This document shows positions 26,340 through 37,467 of a stretch of 64,000 bases of DNA, in pieces. The position numbers and the translations under genes were made by a program. The notes under the pieces were generated by a model. That model saw only the letters and a list, made by a program, of their open reading frames with translations, did no database searches and was not told the origin of the DNA. The DNA is from Pomacea canaliculata (taxonomy: Eukaryota; Mollusca; Gastropoda; Architaenioglossa; Ampullariidae): the NCBI RefSeq assembly GCF_003073045.1, contig NC_037590.1, positions 37,688,751 to 37,752,750 on the forward strand. The letters run 5' to 3'. Each line of letters opens with the position of its first letter. The first letter of the stretch is position 1.

Positions 26340-26990
26340 AATTATGCATTGATGTCAGTTCTTATTAAAAGACTTTCCAGCCATCTTTCGAAGCGAACAT
26401 CAAAAGCCTTCACTGATGGGATCTCTCCTGTCCGTCTAGACACTTGTCATCAACTAGGTACTGCAATATAAGTCTTAAAACGAGTTACCTCTTCCATCCT
26501 CAGCTAGCTTGGGCTCTCACCACAACACCAAAGTAGCTTTCTGAAGATGGCAAAGCCCTTCTGACCTCTTGTAATGAAAGACAAGCTTGTCACTTCGCCT
26601 TCTTCACATCCTTCGACACAGTAGATCACAGCATTCACCCTACGCATCTGAGCGACTAACATGTCTCCTTACTCGGTTTCAGGGTACTTCTGCAAAAATT
26701 GCCTTAGCCTGATCGTACATATGTCGGACACAAACTTAATCTTTCCTGTAAACAACCCCAAAAATCCAGTTCCTCTCCTGTCAAAGATGGCGTCCGATAG
26801 GTTTTAGTTCTTGTTTGTTATTTACATGCCCCCAATCTATATCACTGCAAAATACCACAGCATCCATCAGAGTACCCTTGTAGGTGACAACCAACTCTTA
26901 AAAACACCACTCTATCAGTCTGTATCCCTTTGCAGATGACAACAGACTCGTTGATACATTTAAATAAAATCAGGGAATAATAAATTAAAA
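26340..26990 (+). mobile_element. Decayed non-LTR retrotransposon (LINE) reverse-transcriptase fragment
   Basis: Broken frames on the plus strand carry landmarks of a LINE reverse transcriptase in the right order: FDTVDHSIHPTHLSD near 26610-26660 (family consensus AFDTVDHSILL.RL), LFTCPQSI or FVIYMPPIYI near 26810-26845 (consensus LLF.IY..PL), and FADDN at 26928-26943, the catalytic YADD box. Several stops and frame changes interrupt it, so it is an old fossil. The family looks CR1/Jockey-like; limits are approximate. Confidence 0.6.
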
Positions 26991-28456
26991 GTCAAAGCAG
27001 ACATAAAGGTTGTAGTTTGTAATCCAGGGGTGGGCAAGGAATCAGATGTGTACCATGCGATTGCCGCCTTAATTCTCTGTGAGATCTTGCTTAACATTTT
27101 TATAGGCGGGTACATGTATCTGCGACTGTGCGGTCCAGCAGCTCCTGGTGGAAATGAGGATCTGGCAAGACAGACGTGACACCAAGTGCTGTACCTTCTG
27201 TTTTACTTATCAGACCAATGTCAATCACTTTTCCCAGTTTTAGTAAAGCCACGCAGATTCCGAGCATTAAGAGATGCTGTCACCCATGGTTTCCAATATA
27301 CACTCTCTCTGTTTCCTTCATTGCGATAATGACCTGTAGTTTTCTGGTGCTAAGATCCTGTCACAAAGTTGTTGTGAATTACCATCACATCTCGAAACTT
27401 TCTCCCCTCTTGTCAAGATAGCGTCACTTGGTTTTTCTTGTTTGTGCGATACTGTCATTCTAGTGTCTTGTGCTCTTCTCTCACTCATTCACCTCTTGCA
27501 AAGGATGGGAGGTCTCAGGAGCGAGGTTTCTCTTCTGGTAAACAACGTAGACAAAGAGAAACTCTTTACATTGGATTCGAACGTTAGACCGTCTGGAGAA
27601 TAACACAGAGCAAGCAAGTCAGACAGTGAAAGCAAGGACTTCTGACAGTTGGCATACTAACAGAAAACAGATCCCTTTTTTTGTCAGTGTTAGTCTAGCT
27701 ACCTGAAACCGGGGTGTCGGCTTTACCGGTCACAAAGAGATGATATTAGAGAGTCCAGACGTCGAAGCTGGTATTGAAAACACAATGTGATTGACTATTG
27801 ACAGCCTGGGCAAGTTCATGTTCGTGACCACTTTATTTCATTTACCACCCATAAGATATATATAGAGAGATAGAGAGAGGGAGGGGAGAGAGAGAAAGGA
27901 AGATAATGACAAAGATTTCAAAGTTGATGAGACGCTCGAATGTCGAACTGAACGAAGTGTTCTCAAAGGCAAAACAACACAGTTAATTTACCCTTTATAT
28001 ATATTTTAGCTCAAAATTATACATTTCTGGTAGAGTTTTCGAATAATGCCATACTTTATCTTGAAAGAAGTTATTACGTCTTATCACCTTAAAAATCAGA
28101 AAAAAAACTGTACACGAAATACAAAGAGAAAAATATTTTAAAAAATTTAAATTGTTAAATAAAGTACTTCAGGAAATTAAAAAACAACTGAAATTTGTAC
28201 ATAAAAAGAAATACATGCCAAAATTCAAAATATACATTTTTCCTTAGTTCAAAACGTTTGAAGCCAGACACATTCCCATGTGACTGCAGACGTCATTACA
28301 GACCTGCCGAGATGTGTTGGTGTTTGACAACTAAAGCCTGGCACCCTAGACGTGTCATGTTTGACAACTAAATACACCCGAGACGTGTCCGTGTGTGACA
28401 ATTAAAGAGACGGTCTTGTCACGCGGCATCCGACGCTTCCAGATGGAGCTGACCAG
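26991..28456. other. 3' flank of the tetraspanin gene
   Basis: Probably contains the tetraspanin 3' UTR down to a polyadenylation signal at 27832. The rest holds a GA-rich microsatellite patch near 27855-27900 and nothing else recognised. Confidence 0.5.
27832..27837 (-). promoter_or_regulatory. Candidate polyadenylation signal, tetraspanin
   Basis: AATAAA on the minus strand, about 620 bp after the tetraspanin stop codon. A plausible but not unique site. Confidence 0.35.
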
Positions 28457-31400
28457 TCACCAGCCATCGAAGTCCTCAAAGGTTCGCTGCAGGAACCTGC
28501 AGAGACGATAAGCTGACGTGCCGCTTGCGATCTCCACGACAACGAGGAAAGTGCCGACGCCGGCGATAAGGTAACTCAACCTGTGGAACACATGGACCAG
28601 AGAAAACTGCAGTAGGACCAGATAAAACCCTGCCAGACATGCTGGAAGTGAGGCGACGAGGAAGCAGCGATAAACAGACGACGAAACAAGTTTCCGAGAT
28701 GAACATGAAATGGAGCTCAAAGTCGACAGGAAACCGGTCTGTAGCTTAGCGCACTGTGCAATGCGTTGGGAGTTTTTCATTATTTTCTATTAGAAAATCA
28801 CAAGAAATTCCCATTTCTTACATCAGTGAAGCTTTCAGCAAATGCGAGCTTAGAGTATTGCTCATAAGACTTTGCCCAGTCAGCGACAAGACTTGCAATG
28901 CCATGAGAAAAGAGGATTTGACGTCTTTCCAAAGCCGAGCGAATTATCTATGTTCAAAGTATTGTACACCTCGCAAAAAAATCTTGCTTAAATTTTTACA
29001 ATGTCTTGTAATAAATAAAACCCATTATTTGGAAGAAAAAAAATGAAAACAACGGATTAGCCGTTAAGGGGCGTGGTTCAAGGACAGCCCAGCTTAAGAG
29101 GACAAGTGAAATCAGAAGAACCTAAGACACAATCAGCAGGAAAGAGCATGCCAATGGATTGTTCTTAATAATTGGCAGTATTTTACGTTGATTCAGCAAC
29201 TGAGGTTGTGTCACCGCGGCTTAGTCCAGCCCCGTAGACAGGTGCCACACCCAAAAAGTAATTGTGTGTCGGAGGTGAAGTCGGAACCCACAACCCACGA
29301 TCTTCACTGTTTTATTCACGTGATTTCTCTTGCACTACCGACCTGTAAGCAGATGTTGGCGCTGCTATGTGATATGTAGACATTATAGATGTCAGTCTGC
29401 TGTCTGCATAGGACAGACATAGAAAGCAGATGGTGAAGACGTCAACTCGCTCTGACCAAGATACAAATTTGTCAGTAACGCCGTCAGACAGTTACAAGAA
29501 AACTGAAATTCGCGGAATGATATGAGCAGTCACGTGTGCCACCTGGTATAGAGATCCAAGAGTTTTTCGTAGCATCCAGGGACAAAGTTCGAATTTCTGT
29601 CAACTGGCTTGAGAGGACAAGACTGGTCTTTGATGTAGGTGATCAGTTTGATCAAGCGCATGTTTGCAGCTTCATCGGGATCACCACCGTCCTTCACTTT
29701 ACAACATGTGAATGGTACTTTTGCCATTGACAACTGCAGGAAAAAACAGAATAAAGCATTCTTATTAATAATATCATGAATAGTAGTAATAATGTTATTA
29801 TTATATTTTCATTTCTAACGGTAAGCGCTTTGAGAAAATGTAAGAAGCAAGCCAGAATGGGAAGGGGAAATTTAAACAATTGAATGTACTTTGATATTAT
29901 CGACATCTGTTATAGAACTAGGCGAGAATGAAAAGAAAAATAATGTTTAGGCACTTGGTATCTTTTTTAAACTATGTATGCACGATAGACATTAATCTGC
30001 AAATGATACACTCGTAACGATTAATAAGCAAGTAAAACACGTGAAAAAATACAAAATTTGACATCGTAGGTAAAAAAAAACAAAAAAAAAAAAACAAAGC
30101 AGACCACAAAAAAGACACACAAGATGCCGGTCACTGTGAGCAGCCAAAACAAGCCATTCATCACAGTATTTATGCACACGTCCTGGTCTAGACCAGGAAC
30201 GGCAGAAGATGCACTAATCTCAACTCTAGAGCAAAGTAAGACAGCTTTGAGAATGTCTTGCACATATGTTGTCTAATATCCCGACTTCCTTCAAAATGAG
30301 GATTCTGAGCCTCAAGAGAACACATAATCTCTATTCATTTTCCCCCAAAAAGAAAAATAATAATGAGGCTCTAAAAACAAACACAAAAATAGCTTGTTGT
30401 AGTTAATGTGTGTGAGGCCCCTGGGCAATGGCAAATAATAGAGCTTTTAACAACAACAAAACCCCAACATTATATTCACAGATCATCATCTGAAATAGAA
30501 ACATACGTACTTGACACTGTTTGTTTCATAGTAATATCGGCTGGATCCACTCGGGAGGGAAGAGAGTGGAGGAACAACTACAAGTTCCTACTGGATGGAA
30601 ACATAGTTTCATTAAGGTTTAGAGTTCGTGTTAGGTCGCATCTATGTACCTTACTCCTGATGACTCTCAACTTACCTTTTGATAAAATAAATAACACTTT
30701 CAGATGTACTTTTGTGTTTGTCTCCCTCTCCCTCGCTCAATTACTGCGTATTCATTTGTAGGTACAGGATACTCGGACACACAAGTAAATCATGCGCAAG
30801 TACTCAAATACAAGCGCCTACCATGTGTGACTGTACATCACAAATATGTAAGCAGACATATAGAGCAATGGGAATGAAAAAGGCGATGATATAGTGAGCA
30901 AAAGGATACTAGACAAACGATAGATCACTGGCTTACTACACCGTTAGAACCCACAAAGGTAAAGTCCATCGGAAAACAACTCACGGATCCCGAAGAGTCG
31001 TACCAAGTGCGATTCCACTCTGTGAAGACGGCATAGTCGCTGCCGTTGTTTGCGCCACAACACTGGAGTGACACCTCTCACAAAGAGACATGAGAAATAC
31101 TTCAAACATGTATGACTGAGTTTCTATGCACACCAGCAGCCCATAATAAATACGTAAAGCATGTATAGTTAACAGCCTCTTTAACAACCCATAATAAATA
31201 CTTAGCCCAAATAAACTAGATTTATCAGTAAACTGACTTCTAAATAACGGAATTATATTTGGATGGATCAATGTGGATCTAGATTAATTCAAACTCGCGT
31301 TTGGTCCACGCTAGCTCTTCACGAAGTGGGGGGTGGAAGCAGTTTTAGTCAATGGTAAATTTTGAGCTGTAAATGTGTCTGGAAAGGTACACGGACTTTT

Positions 31401-34052
31401 CGCCTACGGACGTTTCGCCGCCGGACGTTTCGGAGTCGGACGTTTTGCCGACCGGCGTTTCACCGCCGGACGTTTCGGCGCGGGACACTTCATTTCGGCA
31501 TTTCACGCGGGACCTTTAGCCGAAGTCAAGTGTGTGACGCCCCTTAGCTCACACATTTCTCTCGCCATTGTATCAATGTATCAGTGAACTCTCTCTCACT
31601 ATCCCTCCTCATGTGAACCGTTAGCTCACACATTTCTCTCGCCATTGTATCAATGTTTTTTCTCAAAGCTGTTGCGCATAATCTATGACAATCAAAGTGA
31701 ACTGTCTGTGAAGTCTGTGTGTAAAATTTGTTTGAAATAAAGAATTATTGTGTAATCTAGTAGTTACTTTCATTCTTTGAGAAGTAAGTAAGTTCTCTCT
31801 CTCTCTGACATAATGCGGCAAAACGTCCGGCGGCGAAACGTCGGTCGGCAAAACGTCCGACTCCGAAACGTCCAGCGGCGAAACGTCCAGTCGACAAAAC
31901 GTCCGGCTCCGAAACGTCCGGCGGTGAAACGTCAGTCGGCAAAACGTCCGCACACGGTCTGGAAACACCTCCTTTTGGTTGCAGGGTGGAGTGGGAAGAC
32001 GCCCCAAAGTTGAGTAGGATGCATAAAGTCAATATTTTATAATACATTGTTCGGTGACCAATCACATTGAAAAGTTGAAAATCTCTCTCTAGATAAGCTT
32101 ACAAGCGGTCTTTTTTCTATTATTAGCAGTAGCAGTAGTCGTAGCATACACATATACGCGCACACACTGACACACTCTCTCTCTCACCCACACACACTTG
32201 CTCCTCCTAGTCACAGGTTCACTGGTGTAATGTATGCGACTTCTTCAGTGTGTTAAACGACACAGCGTGAAGACATTTATAATTGATCTTACCTGAGCAT
32301 AATCAAAAGAATGAGAAAATTCCACATCTGATGGGAACAAGCCAGTGTCGTTTAGAATGGGACCCTGATAACGCACTTGCAAGGAAGTAAACATCTGCTT
32401 CTGAACCTCATCCATTCTAAGTGAGTCCTGTATGGAAGAAAAACCTCTCAATGGGTCTACTTCTCTTTTCTTGTCGGCAAAATCATAAAATTAAGAGTAC
32501 TCCAATGATCTTTAGACATATAGATGGCATCAATGACAAGAAAAAAAAAGACGAAAATAATTATGTAAGCTTTAAATATCATGAACAAGCTAAGCACAAA
32601 AATAATTCCTTCCACCAGCTAAACAAGGGCTGCATAATGACGAGCTATCCAGCCATGATGTTAATTGTATTGTTGCATTATCTGATTCAGGATGTATGTG
32701 AAAGATGGACTGCAGTGATTATTTCAAAGGGCTTGCAGCCAGACACTCACCAAGTACAGGGCTCCAAGAACACCTGCTGCCAGCTGTAGCACTACCATCA
32801 GGCAGATGCAGATGGTGTAAATTCCAAGAATGCTGCGGTTCAGCATACAAACACCCAGGAATCCAAGAACTGAGAGACAGATCAACAGCAAGCCTGTCGC
32901 CAGGAGCATATAACCACAGACCTCTAGCAGCGAGTAGTTCTTCATTGGATCTTCGCTGAAGTTCTGGTTGGCCATTCGACTGAGGAAAAGAAAGCGATCG
33001 TCCAATATCTGCACAAACAAGGGATTCCACAGTTTCTGATCATCCAGTTTAGTTTTATTCTCAAAAGCAAGCGTTTTCACAAAAAGAATCGATGCACCTT
33101 TCTAAGGATGGGTTGGTTTGGATTGTTATCTCCCTTTCAAGACAACGTCATTGTGTCCCTTGGTATGCAACATCCGGGTCGATCGAATGTTTATAAGATG
33201 GAGATTAAGGAAACTATTTCTGAGTGGAAAGTAGCCCGATGAAGAAATATTTGAAAGTTCGTGCATTAGATGTTGGTGAATTGTAGCAGTTTACATTACA
33301 TTTAACCTATCCCGCATTCTAAGGAAAAATAATGCTTTGGTGTCATGTTCTTCAAGTTCGTGCTGAAAGGCTTGTAATAAATACAGCAATACAATTTTCT
33401 CGAACGGTGTACTTTTTGGTCTATCTACCAAGGATAACCGGAAGGCAAAACTACTTTCAAATGAGTGGGTTCAGTTTATTACAACAATGTAATAAGAGAG
33501 TCCTTAATATGACTCCTTAATAAGAGAGACAAGCTTGTGAACATCACGATGGTTTCTGACAGGGGTCAAGACCTAGGTTGTCACAACATTAAAAAAATAA
33601 TATAGTAGCTGATTGGACAACGATACACAAAGAGACTGGCCGGTTAAACACTGTTTTATTAGCATATTCTAACCCATTGGATGCAACATCGGATGTGGCG
33701 CCATAATTTAGGTCATCGGTGTGTGCCCTTCTTGAAAAAGTAGTTTTTTAACTAAGTACTGACATAATTATGCTGAATTTGACCCCAAATCGGATAATTT
33801 TCATTCGGGTAAGCCCTCTGCTCAGTCCATGATGACTAAAACTGAACATTAAAACAACCCTCTTAAAAGAGAAGGTTTGGTAGGATTGTAAATTACCAGA
33901 ATCCACCCGGCACATAGGACAGCGCCCACTCCAGCCACCAGAAGGATGCTGTTCAAAACCTTTATGACGATGACCCAGCACTTGGCTTTACTGACCATGA
34001 CCTTAAGGAGCCTCTTCCTCCTGTCACTGCTCTTGAAGGATGTGGCCCCCAT
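28457..34052 (-). CDS. Tetraspanin (complete, six exons, about 317 residues)
   Basis: Four-pass membrane protein that organises partner proteins into membrane microdomains. Exons: 34052-33897, 33008-32751, 32427-32293, 31074-30985, 29733-29543, 28580-28457. All phases agree: 0 at the first four junctions and 2 at the last. TM1 is residues 25-50 (VIVIKVLNSILLVAGVGAVL), TM2 78-106, TM3 111-138, TM4 about 278-300 (LSYLIAGVGTFLVVVEIA). The large extracellular loop (139-277) has the diagnostic CCG in LQCCGANNG at about 187, a second CC at 223, then SC and GC: six cysteines. It carries N-glycosylation sequons such as NRT. The ATG at 34052 is preceded by an out-of-frame ATG 7 bp upstream. The C-terminus is RFLQRTFEDFDGW. 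The exact subfamily is uncertain. The intron between exons 3 and 4 holds the element at 31392-31950. Confidence 0.92.
29173..29347 (-). repeat. tRNA-derived SINE (family 3), copy 1
   Basis: Read on the minus strand, the head is ACAGGTCGGTAGTGCAAGAG (A-box-like), followed by GTGGGTTCCGACTTCAC (B-box-like) and then GGCACCTGTCTACGGGGCTG. The same order occurs at 34474-34619. It lies in the last intron of the tetraspanin gene. Confidence 0.55.
31392..31950. mobile_element. Foldback-like element: inverted arms made of 15-bp tandem units
   Basis: The left arm, 31392-31522, is eight to nine units of exactly 15 bp on the consensus CGGACGTTTCGCCGC. The right arm, 31815-31950, is about nine units of the reverse complement (GCGGCGAAACGTCCG), one of them 16 bp. 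The spacer contains a perfect 36-bp direct duplication (31544-31579 and 31621-31656, starting TTAGCTCACACATTTCTC). There is no coding capacity; Arg/Phe-rich frames in both strands are artefacts of the repeat. It sits in a tetraspanin intron. Foldback or MITE-type DNA element is the best guess. Confidence 0.75.
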
Positions 34053-34473
34053 GGCCCATGGTTGTCAGCAGCGTCGGAGGAACCCTGCGTCTCAGACTCC
34101 TGTACGCATGAGGTGAATGGAAACAGGAAATTACGTTGCTGTAATGGATCCGATCATACAGAGCCATGTGGGTTATAAGATAACACTTTATTTACCCCAT
34201 AGATATGGCTAATGTCTAAATAAAAGAAAAAATGTTTTCCTTTATTGCATTTTTTACGCATCGCTGAGCTTCGTCTCATGAAAATAATGTTTTAGTCTGT
34301 GGCTGAGTGGTACTGCTAGGAGAGTGGAGCGGTGGTGTCGTATCGGTGTCTGTTAATTAATTACTGCTCACTGACCGTTTGTTGAAATATTCCCGATGTA
34401 AATTATTTTACCGTTTTGTGACTCACTTCGTCGCTTGCATTCCGCTGGTTGCTGTTACAAACAGCGCGACATC
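34053..34473. other. Tetraspanin upstream region
   Basis: Contains the presumed 5' UTR and promoter of the tetraspanin gene, read leftwards. No distinct TATA box or repeat recognised. Confidence 0.4.
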
Positions 34474-34619
34474 TTGGTATTTTACACCACGTCAGCAGCA
34501 GGTTAAATCACAGTGAGCTTGTCCACCCCTGTAAGCAGGTGCCGCATCAAGGGAAGAATAATGATCCTTCCTCCCGTACTACAAGCTGGTATTACTTTTG
34601 CGCCACCGACCTGCCCTGT
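34474..34619 (-). repeat. tRNA-derived SINE (family 3), copy 2
   Basis: On the minus strand: AGGGCAGGTCGGTGGCGCAA, then CGGCACCTGCTTACAGGGGT, then GACAAGCTCACTGTGA and a TGGTGTAAAATACCAAG end. It matches the copy at 29173-29347 along its length with many substitutions. A weaker third copy may lie near 36870-37060, with GGCATCTGCTTTGCAGGGCT on the minus strand. Confidence 0.55.
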
Positions 34620-37467
34620 GGTGATATAGGGACCAGACGAAGAAGCATTTACACCGGTCTTTGTATTAATGAGTTCTCTAACTTGGCAGTTATAAAAGTC
34701 CAGGATGCCTGAAGGTTAATCCTTTTAAGCTCTCAAACTGTAAGAAGCCTATTACAATGGCTAAAAATTATATGCTGGACATGTCGAACATTTACCACAC
34801 GAGCAGTCAGACGTCCTCTGGCATGGGGAATATGGAGAGGGAAATTCAAGGTATTGCTGGAGATCATGAACAATACATACAGCCAGGGCTACAAGACACC
34901 ATGGCACGCACAGGATTACAAGACAGCAACTTAGCAAACACCACTGTACAGTAATCTCACGTTCGGCGCCTGATTTCGAACAATGTTTACCTCAGAAGAA
35001 TGATTCCCACACAAGTCTAAGACTTTGCGTCACGATGAAATGTTTTTCAGACTTGACTACTTGACTTCTATTTGCAGTAATGTTGTTAGGCTGTCTTTCC
35101 TGGCACTAGAGGTGTCTCTGGCAAACAGTCATACAAGTTCTTCTTTGCTCCGATTGTTTTCAGGTTTTCAGGCACTTCACAGGAGCCAAGCTGACGGAAG
35201 TGACGAAAAAGCTTCGTGACGTAACGAATTATTTCGCGCACGAAGTTTTGACGTCATGACAACTGTAAGCCATACCACAGATTAAAACATAACCTGGGAC
35301 CCGAATTATGGAAGTCATTTCTTACAGCAACATTCCCAAGTTATAAAGCGGCGTCCAGACCCCGCAGACACTACGTTTCTTTACCTTAAGACACCTTTAC
35401 CGTTGCTTTATAACTATGACTCCAAGATAAAACATCTGCTGGGTCTGGACACCGCGTCATAACTTTGGAAACAAGACGATTGTCCTTGAGATCCTCACAT
35501 GGCCTCAGAGCAAAGACTTACCCTCGCTTCATGACTACTGTCCCAAATATAAAGTGAACGAAAATGATTCAGTCTGTACTTATCTCAAAGATAGCATCCT
35601 TAAATAAATGCTCTGATAGCCAGAAACGAGTTGTTGAATGGTAAATCGAAATTCATTAAAAATATGAATGTTTTAAGTTTTCTTAAGATGCACTATCCGC
35701 ACAAACTGGGTTTGTATTTGAAACAAAAGAAAAAGAATTGTCAGCAGCTATAACTTTCGGCGCGCAAGTATCTCAAGGGGAGGATACAACAATTTTACTT
35801 TGAAAAAACACGATATTCCGAGTTATCCTCCCTGAAATTTTAAACTGACCGATTTCACATCTTATTTGAGTAAAAACAAAGCAGGCCTTTTCGTAACCAG
35901 TTAGTTGAACAAGGCGTGGGTCCGAACCTTGACAATGATCGATGATCTGTATTTTTGTTCTTAAATGCTAATTTAAGCGCACACTCTTTTGCATTTATTG
36001 TTATTATTCTAGGCAAGAGAATACAGTGTACTTCCTGGTTTGTTATTAATTTACTAATAGCTTTTCTCATTACAGACTTAATCTTGGCTGCTTGTTTATT
36101 TTAAATTCTTGTTTCTCTCATATCAAGAAGTTTAGGCAACAGAAAATTACCACTAATTTATTGTATTTTTAAATTGCATCTTAAAGGCCAAACCTTTGCT
36201 GCCAAAAGAAAAGAATGTGTTCAATACAGACGAGGCTATGTAAGAGCACACGCGGAAGTCTTTAAAGAAGTCTGTGATTACACGTGGTCAGTCTTCGCTA
36301 AATGCTTTTATATGCCTGACAGTTACGTGGGGTGGAGGTCACAAGCAATGCTGAATTCATGAGGCGTCTTTCTCGCACGACCAGTACTTGCGGCAGATGA
36401 GAACAAAACTTGGTCGAAGAAACATATACTGTCATAGTTGAGACTGTCTGTGGTCTCCATTGTAAAATAATAATAATAAAAGGAGAAAATAAAACAGCAT
36501 ACATGACACAAAGAAAACGGAACCTGATATTTTTATTGCTCATGTTTCCCATTCGTTCCTCACTTTTAAAGCGGGGATAATAACATTTTGCAGGACCTTA
36601 GATTACTTTAGATTGTGACATTTGTACAATTGATAAAAACTCAACGCCACTCAAGAAACAGTGAAAAAAAACTATAGTGCGTGGCACTGTTAAAACTTGG
36701 TAACAATTGTCTTTTAAAGCAAGAAAGGTATTTAATGATCTATGCACCTCTGACGCGTTATCTTAAAAACACACAGTACTATGCAGAAAATATCCACCTT
36801 TAAAATATTGGGGGATTTTTCTTTTATCTCTTTAAACTGAACTCACATCAAAATAGAAACAACATGCAATTGGCGGAATTCTCTTCCTGTATAGGTTATG
36901 TGCTGTCTAACACCCATGTTCTGGTGTGTTTAAAAGGCCCAAAGCAATCGAGGCTATATGACAGTGGAAACATCAGCCCTGCAAAGCAGATGCCACTTCA
37001 ACGGAAAATTCGTGAGATAGGGACAAGATCTGAAGACCAAATTCATGATCTCTATTTTCTTGTTGACAAGGTCCTTTCAGTCTCTGCAGTTTAAATCGAC
37101 TATTTAGATCATGCCACAGCAAACAGCCCTTGTATTTTTAATGTAAAGCTCCAAAAGCCTAGTGGCTGTTCAGTAAATAATATATAAATAACACAAAAAT
37201 ATTCAAACATGCATGAATCAAAATATTACTCATTCAACATCCAGATTATAATATCATAATATCAAGAATACTTACAAATTTTTAAAAGTATCTCATTTTG
37301 CAACAGCAATGCATTAAATAAGGATTAGCCACAAAATAGTTTGTGCTCCATGTCTGTGATACAATGATCATGCATCTCTTCTTCATTCTCAGTCCTTTGA
37401 GAATACGTGTGACAGTTTTCAGTGAACGCAGTCTCCTGGGGATAACTGGACATGGTACACTTACTAG
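34620..37467. other. Intergenic between the tetraspanin and HAUS2 genes
   Basis: Apart from the palindromic element at 35335-35468 and a possible degenerate SINE near 36870-37060, AT-rich sequence without recognised exons. The right end should contain the HAUS2 3' UTR. Confidence 0.5.
35335..35468. mobile_element. 134-bp palindromic MITE-like element
   Basis: The terminal 34 bp at 35335-35368 (CCCAAGTTATAAAGCGGCGT onward) and 35435-35468 are reverse complements with five mismatches, sharing a GTCCAGACCC core. The interior has further short inverted segments around TTATAAC. There are no open frames and no fixed target duplication. Confidence 0.6.

Noticed and set aside
31362-32065. Arg/Phe-repeat proteins on both strands
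   Set aside because: They come from the 15-bp units of the foldback-like element; a period divisible by three keeps all frames open.
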